Below are positions 34,824-48,089 of a stretch of 64,000 bases of DNA, piece by piece. The translations under genes and the position numbers were made by a program. The notes under the pieces were generated by a model. That model was not told where the DNA came from. It saw nothing but the letters and a program-made list of their open reading frames with translations, and made no database searches. Every line of letters starts with the position of its first letter. Position 1 is the stretch's first letter. Location: assembly GCF_949987515.2 (NCBI RefSeq), contig NC_082687.1, positions 120,199,838 through 120,263,837 on the forward strand. Direction: 5' to 3'. Source of the stretch: Delphinus delphis. Its lineage: Eukaryota; Chordata; Mammalia; Artiodactyla; Delphinidae.

Positions 34824-36430
34824 CTAGGAGTCCTAGAAGAAAAGGAGAGAGAAAAGGGATCAGGAAAAACACTTGAAGAAATTACTAAAAATAACCCCAT
34901 ATTTGAGGAAGAATATTAACAGATCCAAGAAGCTCAAGAAACCCCAAGAAAGAAAAATATAAAGATTCATACCTAGATACATCATAGTCAAACTGCTTAA
35001 GACCGAGACAAAGAGAAAATCTTGAAAGCAGCAAGAGAGAAAATAGTTATCAACCATAGACCAATACATTTAAGGCTGATTTCTCATTAGCAGTAATGGA
35101 AGCAAACCCAGAAGAGCCAAAGCAATCTTGGAAAAGAACAAAGTTGGAGGATTCACACTTCTTGATTTCAAAGCATACTACAAAGCCATAATAATCAAGA
35201 TAGTATAATACTGGTATTAGTATAAACATATAGATCAATGGAATATAATTGACATTCCAGAAATAAACCCTGGCAATTATTATGGTCAAGTGATTTTTAA
35301 CAAGAGTGCCAAGATCATTCAGTGGGAAAAAATAGTCTTTTCAGTAAGTAGTCCTAGGATAACTGAATATCCCCATGGAAGAGAATGAACTTGGACTTCT
35401 ACCTCATACCATATACAAAAATGAACTCAAAATGGATAGACCTACGTAAGAGCTAAAACTATAAAACTCAGAGAAAAACATAGGAGAAAATATTTGTATT
35501 CCTAAGTAAGAAAAAAGGCTTCTTAGATCTGATAACAAAAACACAATCCAAAAGAGAAAAAAAATAGTATTTTAAACTTCATTAAAAGTAAAACTTTTGC
35601 ATTTCAAAAATTATCATTAGGAAATTTGCAAATCATATATTTAATAAGGGACTTGTATCCAGAATACACAAAAAACTTTTGCAACTCAATAATAAAAAGA
35701 CAGATGACCAAATTTTTTGAATGAGCAAAGGATTTGAACAGACATTTCTACAAAGAAAATTTTAAAATGGCCAATAAGCATATGATGTTCAACATAGTCA
35801 TTAGGAAAATGCGAATGAAGACCACAGTGATATACTGCTTTACACACATTAGGACATAGCTGTAATAAAGAGTGACATTAACAAGTGTCAAGAATGTGAA
35901 AAAATTGGAACTATCATGCATTGCTGATAGGAATATAAAATGGTACATCTACTTTGGAAAACAATTTAACAGTTCCTCAAAAAGTTAAATATGAGTTATC
36001 ATGTAACCCAGGAATTTCACTCCTAGGTATATGCATAAAAGAATTGAAAACACTTATCCACACCAAAACTTATACATAAATGTCTGTAACGGTATTCATA
36101 ATACAGAAAAGGTAGAAACAATCCAAATGTTCATCCACGGATGAATGGATAAACAAAATGTGGCATGTCCATACTATGGACTACCATTCATCCATAAAAG
36201 GAACTCTGAAGTACTGATACATTCTACAGTGTGGGTCAACCTTGAAAATGTTAAGTGAAAAAAGCCAGCCACAAAACGTTGCATGTATGATTCCATTTAT
36301 ATGAAATGTCTATAATAGGCAAATTCATAGAAACAGAAAGTAGATTACTGATTTCCAGGGGCTGTGGGGAGGAGAGAATGAGGAGTGACTGCTAATGGGT
36401 CAGGATTCCTTTAAAAACAAAAGCAAAATA
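34824..36430 (+). mobile_element. Old L1, 3' part, sense orientation, internally deleted
   Basis: 34824-35095 continues L1 ORF1 (ATCCAAGAAGCTCAAGAAAC; CTTGAAAGCAGCAAGAGAG). About 35100 jumps directly to ORF2 C-terminal sequence (AAAGCATACTACAAAGCC), followed by the 3' UTR (ending near GGGTCAGGATTCC). Most of ORF2 is missing, so it carries a large internal deletion. Confidence 0.75.
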
Positions 36431-39400
36431 AAAACATTGCCAGGTAGACAAAAATTAAGAAAATTTGTTGTTAGCAGAACTTCTCTAGAAGGAATTCCAA
36501 AGGAAGTCCTTGAGGCTTAGAAGAAATTATACCAGATGATAACAAGTCTACAGGAAGGAATAAAGAATACTATAAACAGTAATTATGTGGGTAGATATAA
36601 AAGATGTGTATATTTTTTTCTTATTTTCTTTAAAAAACCAAAGTTGTTTAAAATTATTTTAGCACTGTATTATTGAATTTTATAATGTATGTAAGTGGAG
36701 TATAAATGGCAATAATAAAGGACAGAGAAAGAAATGGATCAATATTGGAACAAAGTTGCTATATATTAGCAGGATTAAGTCAGTATGAATCTGAAGCAGA
36801 CTATGGTAAGAGAAAGAGGCATATTGTAATTCCTAAAGTAGCCATGAAGAGAACAGCTGGAAAACTACAGCTAAAACATCAACAGAGGAATTAAAATGGT
36901 GTACTAAGAATGCATTTTTAAAAGGACTAGAAGGCAATAAACAAGCAGAGAAATAAAGGACACAGGACTTGGAAAATAAAGTGAAATGGCAGACATAAAT
37001 CCAATATATATCAATAATTACATTATATTTGAATATTCTAAATGCTCCAGAAAAAAGACGGAGATTTTTCAGATTGGGCTAAAAAGCAAGATCCAACTGT
37101 ATACTATCTGTAAGAGACACATTAAATTCAAAGACACAAATAGATTGAAAGTAAAAGGATGAAAAAAAAGACATACCAGGCAAACAATAGCAGTAAGAGA
37201 GCTGGAGTGTTTACATTAAAATCAAACAAGTACACATCAAGATGAGCAATATTACTGGAGACAAAGGGTAACGTGTTATAGTGGTAAACGGTTAATACAT
37301 TAGGAACATACAACAATTATATAAGTATATGGGTATAACAGCAGAACCCCAAAATACATAAGCAAAAAATGACAGCATTTAAAGGTGAAATGGAGAATTC
37401 TACGATTATAGTTGGAGGTTTTAATGTTCCTCCCTCAGTAATTGATAGTTCAACTAGACAGAAAATCAGTAAGAATATAGAAGGCTTGAATAACACTACA
37501 AACCAACCAGACTAAACACTATACACAACAGCAGAATATACATTCTTTTCAAATACACATGAGGCATTCTCCACTATAGGCCATATAGGCCATAAAGCAA
37601 GTCTCAATAAGTTTAAAGGATTAAAATCATACAAAGTATGTTCTAACTACTATGGAATTAAATTAGAAAACAACAGAATGAAATCTAGAAATAATTATAC
37701 ATTTGGAAATTAAACAACTTCTAATCCACAAGTCAAAGAAGAAATACAAAGGAAATTAAGAAATATCTCAAACTGAATGAAAATGAAAATACAGCATATT
37801 AAAATTTAGAGAATATAATCAAAGAAGTGCTTAGAAATGCATAGCTTTAAATGCTTATATTAGAAAGGAAGAGAACCATAAAATCAGTTATTTAACCTTC
37901 CACCTCAAGAAGTTAGAAGAGCAAATTTAAAAAAAAAATGAGAGAATAATATAGGATGGGTTGGAAATTAATGAGATAAAAGACAGGAAAATCAATAGAA
38001 AAATCAATGAAATCAGAAGCTGGTTCATTGAAAAAAAATCAAAAAAATTCATAATACTTTAGCTAGACTAAAGAACTAAGAAATAACTGAGAAATAAGAG
38101 ACAACGCAAGTGATCATAATCTTGATGAAAGAAGAGTCATCACTGAAGACTCCAAAGAGCTAAAATAATTTTAAGGAAATACTATAAACAACCTTTTGTC
38201 AACAAATTAGACAAGTTAAATGAAATGGATGCATTCCTAGAAAGACAAATTACAAAACTTGACTAAACAGAACATCTGAATTGAACTAAATTAAAAAAAA
38301 ATTGAATTATTAGTTAAAATTCTTAAAGAAAAGCACAAGTGCAGTTATGGGTTCGCTGGTGAATTCTACCAAACATAACAGCAAAAATTAATATAAATCC
38401 TACAAAAACTTTAATAAAATAAAGGAGGAGAGAATGCTTCCCAACTCATTTTATGAGGCCAGTATAATAACCCTGATACCAAAAGTGGTCAGAAACATCA
38501 CAGGAAGTGAAAACTACAAATCAGTATCTCTTAGGAACATAAATGCAAAAATTATTCATAAGATATTTACAAACCAAATCCAGCAACATATAAAAAGGAT
38601 TATACACCATGACCAAGGAGGTTTATTCCAGGATGCAAGGGTGATTTAACATCAGAAAATCATTTGATGTATTATGTGAATATATTCAAGTTCAAAACCC
38701 ACATACTTATCTCAGTAGATGTACATAATGCATTTGACAAAATCCAACACCTATTCACAATAAAAACACTGAACAAATAAGAAATAGAAGTGAACTTCCT
38801 CAACCAGATAAAGGGCATCACTGAAAAACTACAGTTTACCTGACAATGCTGAAAAGCTGAATACTGTTTCCCCTTCCCCCGAAGATTGCTCTCACCACTT
38901 CTAGTCAGCATGATCTGTAGGTCCTAGGTAGAGCAGCAAGGCAAGAAAAAGGAATAAAAGGCATCCAGACTGGAAAGGAAGTAGAAAAACTGTCCTTATT
39001 TCTAAATGATATTGTATGTAAAATATCCTCTGGAATCTACCAAAAACAACTATATTATATGTGAATTTAGCACACAGTGTAAGAACAATATAGAAAAATA
39101 AATTGTATATTTATATACTAGGACTGAACACCCCAGAATTACACTTGAGAAAAAAATTTCATCCACAGGAGCATAAAAATAAACTTAGGAATAAATTTAA
39201 TAAAAGAAGGTAAGACCTGTACACCAAAAATGATGAAACATTGCTGAGAGAAATTTAAAAAGACCTAAGTAAGTGGAGAGATGTACCAATTAATAGATTG
39301 GAAAACTCAGTGTTTTTAGAATGTCACTTCTCTCCTAAATAATCTATGGATTCAGTGCAAGTTCTATCAAAATCCCAGTAAGCTTTTGTGTAGAAATTGA

Positions 39401-40318
39401 CAAGCTGTTTCTAAAATTGTTACGTAAAATCCAAAGGACATAGAAGAACCAAAACAATTTTTAAAAAGAACAAAATTGGTAGAGTACCCTACCTAGTTTC
39501 AACAACTTACCATAAAGCCACAGTAATCAAGACAATGTATTGATGTAATGATAGACATATAGATCAATGGAACAGAATAAGAGACCAGAAATACACCCAC
39601 ACACTTACGATCAATTGATTTTGTACAAAGGTACAAAGTAATTTAATGGGAGAAAGAAAAATCTTTTCAACAAATGGTGCTGGAACAGTTGGGTATCTGT
39701 GGGCAAGCCAAAAAATTAACTTAGACTTATATCAGTCATACAAAAACTTCAAAATGGATCATAGAACTAAAAGAGGTAAAAACTATAAAAACTTCCAAAG
39801 AAAATGTGAGGAAACATTTGTCTTCCTAGGTTAGGCAAATTTTTCTTAGATATGACACCAAAAGCACAATCCATAAAAGAAAAAGTGATGGACTCCAGAA
39901 TTTAAAAGTTGGATTAAGAAAATGAAGATACAAGCCACAGAATGGAAGAAAATACTTGCAAATCATACACTTGACAAAGGTCTTAGATCTAGAATAGATT
40001 TAACTCTTACAACTCATTATTAAGTGGGCAAACAACCCAGTTTTTCAAAGTGGCAAATAATATATACAAATGGCTAATACACATATAAAAGATACTCAGC
40101 CTGATTACTCATTAGGGAGATGCAAAATCAAACCACAATGAGATACCACTGCACACCTACTAAAATCCAAAAGACTGACTACACTGGGTGTTTTGCGGAG
40201 AAACTAGAAACCTGTTGCACTGCTGACTGGAATGTTAAAATGGTATAAAGCACTTTGGAAGACAGTTTGGCAGTTTGTTATGGAGACAAGCATATACTTA
40301 CCATGTGATCCAGCACAG
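36431..40318 (+). mobile_element. Second old L1, sense orientation
   Basis: A-rich strand with ORF1-end, endonuclease, reverse-transcriptase and C-terminal blocks in order. 38434-38649 still reads [17 protein letters not shown] and [13 protein letters not shown] text of L1 reverse transcriptase, and 39600-40318 holds the C-terminal part. Heavily mutated. It ends about 280 bases before the terminal ADAD1 exon. Confidence 0.75.
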
Positions 40319-40595
40319 GTGATTTTTATTTACTTCTGTTTTCTCTATTTTCAAGTTTTCTGTAATGAGTATGATTATTCTTCTAATTAAAAATTAAAGA
40401 AGAAAAATTGTCTTTTAGGAGTGTTGGGAAGGAAAATTTTTAGTTTCAAAAACAATACTGAGGAAAATGGGAAATGAAAAAGATTTCTCTTAATTTTTAA
40501 AATGTCAAACTAAAGAAAGAAGATTAGGGTTACTTACTTTTCATAAGCCTAATTCTGCCTATATTCTATAATTCAATATTTTTTTCTTTCTGTAG

Positions 40596-40709
40596 CATAT
40601 GTCTGGATCCTATCAAGAAGCTAAAACTTTGTTGAAATCCTACTTACAGCAGCATGGCTATGGCTCCTGGATTGTGAAATCTCCCTGTATAGAGCAATTT
40701 AGTATGTGA
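40596..40709 (+). CDS. ADAD1: ADAD1 terminal exon with stop codon
   Basis: Acceptor CTTTCTGTAG (40586-40595). It encodes [20 protein letters not shown], then [17 protein letters not shown] and TGA (40707-40709), 37 codons plus stop. The YQxAK motif and the G-x-G-x-W-I-x-K block match the ADAR C-terminus that lines the inositol-phosphate pocket (family knowledge). The protein ends at the usual place for ADAD1. Intact. Confidence 0.97.
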   Translation, partial: HMSGSYQEAKTLLKSYLQQHGYGSWIVKSPCIEQFSM

Positions 40710-41423
40710 ATTAATCCATTGTCATGTTAAAAATCGTTTTTTTTCATGTGTTTTGACTACTAAAATTTTTTTTTAAATGTTGGTGGTTTTCAGCTTTTAA
40801 AATCAGAGTCATGCAACAGCAGTATTCAGAGATTGCTGAAATTTTGTAAATATTTGTGTCAATTTATGTTGAAACATTAGGGTTTTAAATGTTTTTTAGT
40901 TTTTGAAAAAATAATTACCTGCTTCATTATATAGCTATTTTGTATTTATTTTTATAGACATTATAAAGCCATTACCCTTTTGTAATTTAAAAGAATATTC
41001 ATTTTCTTTTAAGTTTTTGCTTTAAAGTTATTTGTTCAGCAAAGATATTCAGCATTGTGTCCTGATATCTCACTCATTTTTTCTTAATTAAAAATTGGAA
41101 TTCAAGAATATAAATAATAATTCTTACTCGTTGATTAAATCAACAGACATTTGAATGTCTAATATTTGCCAATAACCATAGTAAGAAACTAACTAAAACA
41201 TCATTTCTCATGTCAGAGAAGCTCTTGAATGCAAACTGAACATGTAAATGCAGAAAAATGTTAACCATGTTAGGGAATAATTTGATACATTAGTTATTCT
41301 AATTAATAGAGGATTATTGTAAATGCTTTAAGATTGCCTTTTTTCAGGTATTCTGTAAGATTCATCCAAATGTTATTCTTTATAATTTAGATTAGTAGGG
41401 ACTTCTAATAATAGATCAATAAA
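40710..41423 (+). other. ADAD1: Possible ADAD1 3' UTR and poly(A) signal
   Basis: The first canonical AATAAA after the stop is at 41418-41423. Weaker ATTAAA forms occur at 41087-41092 and 41134-41139. Which is used cannot be told from sequence alone. Confidence 0.35.
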
Positions 41424-43339
41424 AGATTATTTAGCTTTATATTTGTCTTTGTTTATACAGTTAGATGAAAGAGAAAGTTTAGTTACTCTTGGGTTAGGAT
41501 ATATATCTTTATTGAAGTTGGGAGTTTGTTCCATACTTTAGCCTCTTCAGTCTCTTCCTTAGTTTAAATCACAGATGAATTAAGCATTGGCTCTCAGACT
41601 TTGTTCCTTTTAGCTTGGATCTTTATTAAATTTGTCTCACTCCAACTCCAACCCATATGAACTATTATAATCTCTGATAAGGTTAATGTAGGGTTCTTGT
41701 GGTTTTGGTTTTTGGATTTGTTTTTTGTCTATTCTAAAAGTATGGTAGAGTTTAATTGATGAACACTGAAGTCATTCTGGAAAGACATACTTACATGTCT
41801 TTCAGTAGACTAGATTTAATACTTATCAGTAGGTTGAACCATGTGAAATTGCCATTTTTATGGGGGGGAAGTAGGTCAAAAATGGTCAAATATGGGCAGT
41901 TTCATGTGGATCAACATAAATATACTGTTATTAATAAGTTCCACTTCCATCAATTAGATGATATCTAGTGCTTATTTCTCTAAATTGGTATTTCCTTCTA
42001 AAATCATTTTAGTCTCTTATCTGGGTTGATTTCCATCTACAGCTAATTTCCAGCCTTTATGTCTATTACTTTACCTCTCTTTGATAGCAAATTGCCTCTA
42101 AAAATACAACACCTTTCATCTTCTCTTGGCTCTTCACATTTGTGGGTATTCCGCTTTTGATTGACACAAAATAAGGAAAAGCACCAAGTGGTTAATATTT
42201 GCTTCTGAAAGTTTTACCTAACTAGTGAAAGGTCATATGTTAGACAATTTATTTCCTCAAGAAATTTTTAATTTTGAGGGTAAGATAAAACAAATATACC
42301 CAGCTGTTTTATAGACAGAATCTAGTAAGTGCCACTTATTTATTCAACAACTGGTCACTGAGTGTCTCTGTGTATGTATTATGTCTGCTTAACTTACATA
42401 TGGTGTTGTGATTTAGAGAAAGATTATATTCTAGAGAGGGATAAGCTATATAAAGGGTAAAGGAGATGGCATTTAGTAGAAGGCAGTCATTTAGCAGAAG
42501 GGGCAGGATATAGATGTGAAACCCAACATTGGCTATTATGACTCTTGACAATTGTAAATTATTTAATTTCTTTTAGCTCTATTTTTTATCTTTGCAAGGA
42601 TGAAATTGGTACTTGTGGTTGTTATTCTTTGTGCAGTGTTGGAAGCTTAATAGAAAGGACTTCAGGCTGCCCTTCATCAAAAGTAGAAATGCTTATTATC
42701 TCTTCTATATATAATGTATTGGGGTTGTACAAAATATTTTGCTTTAAGAAAAGCAAACTTTTTAATATAAATCATATGTAATGTTTAATTTATAAGCATG
42801 CTGAGCACAATATTTGTAAGCATGATAAATACATTATTAGTGGCAGATATTTTTCAAAGATTTTTATAAGAAAGGTAGATAATTATGAAATACTTTTATA
42901 TAGAAGGTTTAGGGGTAAGCTATTTTTCAATACAGGAAAAACATTTTATTCAAAGTTCCATTTATTTTTAAAGTTCTGTTGGGAAAAGCAAACTTCTAAA
43001 TTTAGACTTCTAAACCTCTACTTCTAAAGTTGTTCAAAAACCCATGAAACTAGTTTAAAGTCCCCTTTTAGCTCCAAGGTTATGTTATGTTACCTGAAGC
43101 AAGCACTGAAAGATGGGTAAAATTTAGAAGGTTGAAATGCGAGAGAGAATGCATTCCACTTGGAAATTATGAAGCAAAGATTAGAGGGGAAATGTTACAG
43201 TGTTTGAGGCCAACATAGAACACTGGATGGAAGATCTGAGAAATGAGTCTAGCAGATGTTCTCAGTTTGGTAGGCAGAAGGGAGTCCTTGCAAGATTTTG
43301 TGTAGGGAAGTAACCTACAGTAAAACAGCATTTCACAAC
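41424..43339. other. Intergenic DNA, nothing recognised
   Basis: AT-rich, no gene-like signal or named repeat. Confidence 0.5.
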
Positions 43340-43545
43340 ATTTTCTTCGTTTACTTTTTATGGAAATTTTCAGACATACAGAAGTAGAGAGAGTAGTACC
43401 CATCACACATGTATTATAAATCATGGCATGATTATTAAAACAATCTTGTTTCATATATACCTCCCCAAAGTAGATTATGTTAGAGCAAATATCAAACATG
43501 TTATTTCATCTGGAAATACTTTGATGTGTATCTGTAAAATATGAG
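43340..43545 (-). mobile_element. Old L1 3' UTR fragment
   Basis: TTTTCAGACATACAGAAGTA and AGTAGTACCCATCACACATG are typical of old antisense L1 3' ends. Short and diverged. Confidence 0.5.
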
Positions 43546-43555
43546 GACTCTTTAG

Positions 43556-43560
43556 TACAC

Positions 43561-43597
<37 letters not shown>
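43556..43597. repeat. (CA)n microsatellite
   Basis: About 20 CA units with one G interruption, followed by CTCTGTGTGTGTAT. Confidence 0.95.
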
Positions 43598-43598
<1 letters not shown>

Positions 43599-44025
43599 CT
43601 GTGTGTGTATAACCACAATTCAATTAGTATACCATAAGAATTAATAGTAATTCTCTCATCTCATAAATGTTGTATATATTGTTGGAATCAAGATCAAAAT
43701 TACATCCATGTATTGAAATTCAAATTTTTGTTAAGTATCTCAATCTATAGATGCCCTCTCATTTTTTTCTTTTAATTTAGTTCTTGAAAAAACTGGGTTC
43801 TTTGTTTGCAAAGTTTCCCACAGTCTCATTTTGTTGCTGTTATTGGTTATTGCTGTTATTTCTTTTGCTCTCTCGTGATTTGATGACTATCTTTAGTGTT
43901 ACATTTGAATTCCTTTTTCTTTTCTTGCATGTGTATCTATTACAGATTTTTGGTTTGTGATTATCATGCAGTTTTTATATAGCAATCTATATATATACAT
44001 GATGGGTTTAAGTTGCTGGTCTCTT

Positions 44026-44093
44026 CTTTTTAACATCTTTATTGGAGTATAATTGCTTTACAATGGTGTGTTAGTTTCTGCTTTATAACAAAG
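44026..44093 (-). mobile_element. 68-base L1 insertion (extreme 5' truncation)
   Basis: Contains only the last bases of the L1 3' UTR (TTTTAACATCTTTATTGGAG to TTATAACAAAG). An 18-base duplication, TTAAGTTGCTGGTCTCTT, occurs at 44008-44025 and 44094-44111. Confidence 0.95.
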
Positions 44094-44450
44094 TTAAGTT
44101 GCTGGTCTCTTAATTTCAAATGCATATTAATAACTTTGCATTTGTTCTCACCTCCCATCATGATTACTGCCTTTTATATCATATTTTACATCTAATTGTT
44201 TTGTGTATCCATTAACTGCTTATTGTGGATATAGATGATTTTACTACTACTTTTAACCTGTCTGCTAGCTTTGTGTGTGGATCATTTCTTACGTTTACTG
44301 TATGTTTGCCTTAACTGATAAGCGTTTTCATTTCTTAATGTTCCTGTTTCCAGTTGTGACCTTTTCTTAAAGAAGTTCCTTTAACAATTTTTGTGAAGCT
44401 GGTTTGGTGGTACTGAATTCTTTTACCTTTTTCTTATCTGTAAAACTTTT

Positions 44451-44656
44451 TTTTTTTCTTTTTTGCGGTATGCGGGACTCTCACTGTTGTAGCCTCTCCC
44501 TTTGCGGAGCACAGGCTCCGGACGCGCAGGCTCAGCGGCCATGGCTCACGGGCCTAGCCACTCCACGGCATGTGGGATCTTCCTGGACCGGGACACAAAC
44601 CTGTGTCCCCTGCATCGGCAGGCAGACTCTCAACCACTGTGCCACCAGGGAAGCCC
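44451..44656 (-). mobile_element. CHR-type SINE nested in L1
   Basis: Reverse orientation, with TTTTTTGCGGTATGCGGGAC start and CCACCAGGGAAGCCC end. The target duplication TGTAAAACTTTT is at 44439-44450 and 44657-44668. Confidence 0.95.
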
Positions 44657-47060
44657 TGTAAAACTTTTGATCTGCCCATCATATCTGAGTGAGAGCCTTG
44701 CCAGGTAGAGTATTTTTGGTTGTAGGTTCTTTCCTTTTATCACTTTAAATATATTGTGCCACTCCCTTCTAGCTTTCAGAGTTTCCGCTAAAAAGTCAAC
44801 TGATAGCCTTATCGGAGTTCCCTTATATATTATTTGTTGGTTTCCCTTGCTGCTTTTAATATTCTCTCTTTATCTTTAATTTTTGCTATTTTAATTACAG
44901 TGTGTCTTGGTGTCTTCCTCTTTGGGTTAATCCTGTGTGGGATTCTCTGTGCTTTATGAACTTGGATGTCTGTTTCCTTTCCCAGATTAGGGAAGTTTTT
45001 AGCTATTATGTCTTTAAGTATATTCTCAGCTTCATTCACTCTCTTCTTCTTTTGGGACCCCCTATAATGCAAATATTAGTATGCTTGATGATGTCCCAGA
45101 GGTCTCTTAAGCTGTCCTTATTTTCAGCCTTTTTTCTTTTTTCTATTCAGTATCAGTGATTTTTAACTACTCTGTCTTCTAGCTCACTGATCCATTCCTC
45201 TTTATCATTTAGTCTTCTGATGTATTTTTCATTTCAGTTATTGTATTTTTCTTCTCTTTTTGGTGGTTCTTTATATTTTCTAACTCTTTTTTAAAAACTT
45301 CGAACTTCTCGCTCTATGCGTCCATTCTTCTCCCAAGTTGTTTGATCATCTTTATGATCCCTACCCTCAACTCTTTTTCGGGTAGGTTACCTAACTCCAC
45401 TTCACTTAGTTCTTCTTCTGGGGTTTTACCTTGTTCCTTCATCTGGGACATGGTCCTCTGTCACCTCAGTTTGCCTAAGTTGCTATTTGTATTTTTATGT
45501 ATCTGGTAGATTAGTTATGTTTTCTGACTTTGGAGAAGTTCCCTTTGTATGAGGCATCCTATGCATCCCAGCAACACACTCCCCTCTCATCATCCGAACT
45601 ATATCTCTAGGGGTTCCCTTTATGAGGGCTACAGGGTCCTTCCGTTGTGAAGGGCCTGACTATGTGGGCAGTCTTTTACGCTTTGTTGGTCCCCAGTCCA
45701 GTTGGTTGCCAGGTCTTGCCTTGTGCACAGGCTGCCGGCTGCTGGTTGGTAGGGCTGGGTCACAAGGAGGTGGCTGACTGCAGAGCCACAGGGAACCTCA
45801 GGACTAGTGCTGCCTTACTGGTGGGCAGAGGCAGGGTCCAGAAGGCTCTGAGGCTGTTGCCTGCCCACTAGTGGGTGAAACCAGGTCCTCGGGTTAGAGC
45901 CAGACTACTGGCAGGCAGAGCCAGGACCTGGAGTCTGCTTGCAGGGCCTAGGGGTCCCAGTGCTGGTGTCAGATGGCTGTTGGGGGAGACTGGTTCCTGA
46001 CACAGTTTGGTAAGGGGTCTGGGGTGTCCTGAAGCTTGTGCTGGCCTACTAATGGGTAAGGCTGTTGCCCAGCTGGTCCCATGACAGGATCTGGCCTGCT
46101 GATGGCAGGCTGGGTCCACAGGCTGTAGGATTGTGGTTTTCTTGCATCTGGTGTTTACCCCGTGGTAGGTGAGACTAATCCAGAGGCTAGAGCTGACTTC
46201 CTGGGGGCATGGCCAGGGCCCAGGGGATTCTGGGGCTGGTGCTTGCCCACTGGTAGATGGAGCTGGTTCCTGGGCCCTCTGCTGTGCAGGGCTGTGACCA
46301 GAGGCAACTGTTGACTCAGTGGGTCTTAAGGCAGCCTATATGGTGATGGGTAGGGTGTGTCCCTGCCCACTTAGCTGCTTGGCCTAGAGCATTCCAGCAC
46401 TGGCACCTACCAGCTGTTGGGCCAGGGCAGGGCTAGGTCCTGGGGCTGATAAGCTAGAGGGATGATTCCACAGTGGCACCCACCAGCACCAGTGTCACTT
46501 GGTAGAAGGAGCTCCCAAGCATGGCTGCTGCTAGCATCTGTGTCACCAGGGTGAGCCATACTTGCCTCCTGCATCTTCAGGAGACTCTCCAAGAGCAGCA
46601 GGTAGGTCTTACCCAGGCTCCTATCAAATTACTGCTTTTGTCCTGGGTCCTGGAGTGTGTGAGATTTTGTGTGTGCTCCTTAAGTGAGATCTCTATTTCC
46701 CTCAGTCCTCTGGGACTCCTGAAATTAAGTCCCACTGCCTTTCAAAGCCAAGTACTTTGGGGACTCATCTTCCTGGTGCAGGACTCCTGGGTTGGGGTGT
46801 TTGACATGGGGCTTGGACCTCTCACACATGTGGGAGAACCTCTGCCACAGTGGTTGCCCACCCAGGCATGTGACCTGACTATATCGTGAATCTGCCCCTC
46901 CTACCCATCTTGTTGTGGTTTCTTCTTTACATCTTAAGTTGTAGAACATCTTTTCTGGTAGGTTCCAGTCTTTTTCACTGATGGTTGTTGTGTAAATAGT
47001 TGTGATTTGGGTGTACTTGTGAAAGGAGTTGAGCCCAGGCCCGGAGACAGCTGAAGCCTG

Positions 47061-48080
47061 GACAGTCAACTGTGTCCTTAGGCAGCTGTTATTTGCCCCC
47101 ATGTCCAGTAATGCCAGTTTCTTATCTGTGCCATGTATGAAAAAGGTTAGAAAGCAGTATTCCAAACTTTTTAATAAAAAATGTGGTGGTGTTGATCATG
47201 TGTTAAGTCATTGCCTATTGAGGTAGAATAGCCATTTAATTATATCTGTTATAGGAACTTACAATTTTTTAGTTGGGAGGTATTTTTAGATAATATTTCA
47301 TTTTGCACATGAGGTGGTGACATGACTGAGCATTATTTTAAGGAAGGCTTAGATGAAACTTGTGAAAAATAATTTAAGGATAATATGTACATGAAATAGG
47401 TACAAATACTTTAAAAATATTGTTGGTTGCGGAGTGGATATGAGTGTTGTCAAGCTTCATAATAACAGTTAATGAAGGATCACTGTGACTTTCAAATGCA
47501 AGTTTATTTTCTTTGAGAATGAGCTGAAATTGATGGTTCCAAGATAAAGATAACTTTTCTTTGATGTGAGAAAGGAGAAAGAATATTGTTAAGTAAACAG
47601 GAAGCATGCGAATTTCCTCTTTAGAAATCTTTTGATCCTGGTACCATACTATAAATTAAGTTGAGTTAAAATACAACTTTCTACTCTGTCACTTCTTGTG
47701 TTATAATAGATGGCAAAAGTATTTTTGTTTAGTGTAATAGTTTTAGTAGTATCAAAGGAGCATCCTGACTACCAAAACATTATTTGTTCCTGGAAATAAC
47801 ATACATGTTTCTGTTGTTAAAAAGTCTGCTGAGCCTGAATTCCCTTTCTTTGTGATATTTTAAATCTGGATTATTCTTTTAGAAGCTATAGTTTTTATTG
47901 CTACATGATGGTAGAGGTTAAAAAGGTATACTACTCCTGGAAGATTGGTATTACCATTTAAAATCTTTAAATGAATTATTTTGAGAGTTGTAGTTTAAAT
48001 TGTTCTACATATATTAATATGTTATGTTTGTTAAGAGTTTTGATCTTGATCGTCCAAGTAGCATATTTTATTTTTAATAG
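47061..48080. other. Intergenic DNA, nothing recognised
   Basis: No gene signal and no named repeat. Confidence 0.45.
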
Positions 48081-48089
48081 CTCCCAGTA

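Larger units (their letters stand above)
1..41423 (+). other. ADAD1: ADAD1 gene body, 3' portion (eight coding exons, seven introns)
   Basis: Exons at 2037-2105, 6705-6830, 13818-13941, 15743-15913, 17129-17358, 26769-27006, 31122-31254 and 40596-40709 total 1205 coding bases. With the one base carried in from upstream they make 402 codons including the stop. The product matches ADAD1 (testis nuclear RNA-binding protein, TENR), a relative of the ADAR deaminases needed for male fertility in mouse. The human protein is about 576 residues, so roughly 175 N-terminal residues, with the dsRNA-binding domain, lie upstream of the window. Introns are filled with L1, SINE and DNA-transposon sequence. 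The left limit is the window edge and the right limit is a candidate poly(A) signal, so both are provisional. Confidence 0.9.
43795..47060 (-). mobile_element. L1 5' half (ORF1 and 5' region), antisense
   Basis: On the minus strand: a GC-richer 5' region (about 45.5-47.06 kb), ORF1 (about 44.7-45.4 kb; the C-terminal part at 45072-44830 reads NFPNLGKETDIQ and KTPRHTVIKIAKIKDKERIL), then the start of ORF2. It parallels the L1 at 7.4-12.45 kb, including its lack of the ORF2 3' part. Nested insertions: 44026-44093 and 44451-44656. Confidence 0.8.

Noticed and set aside
43556..43597. Regular short repeat considered as an array
   Set aside because: It is a simple (CA)n microsatellite, without spacers.
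46521..47165. Overlapping frames of 122 and 146 codons on opposite strands
   Set aside because: GC-richer L1 5' region gives long chance frames; no known domain or splice structure.
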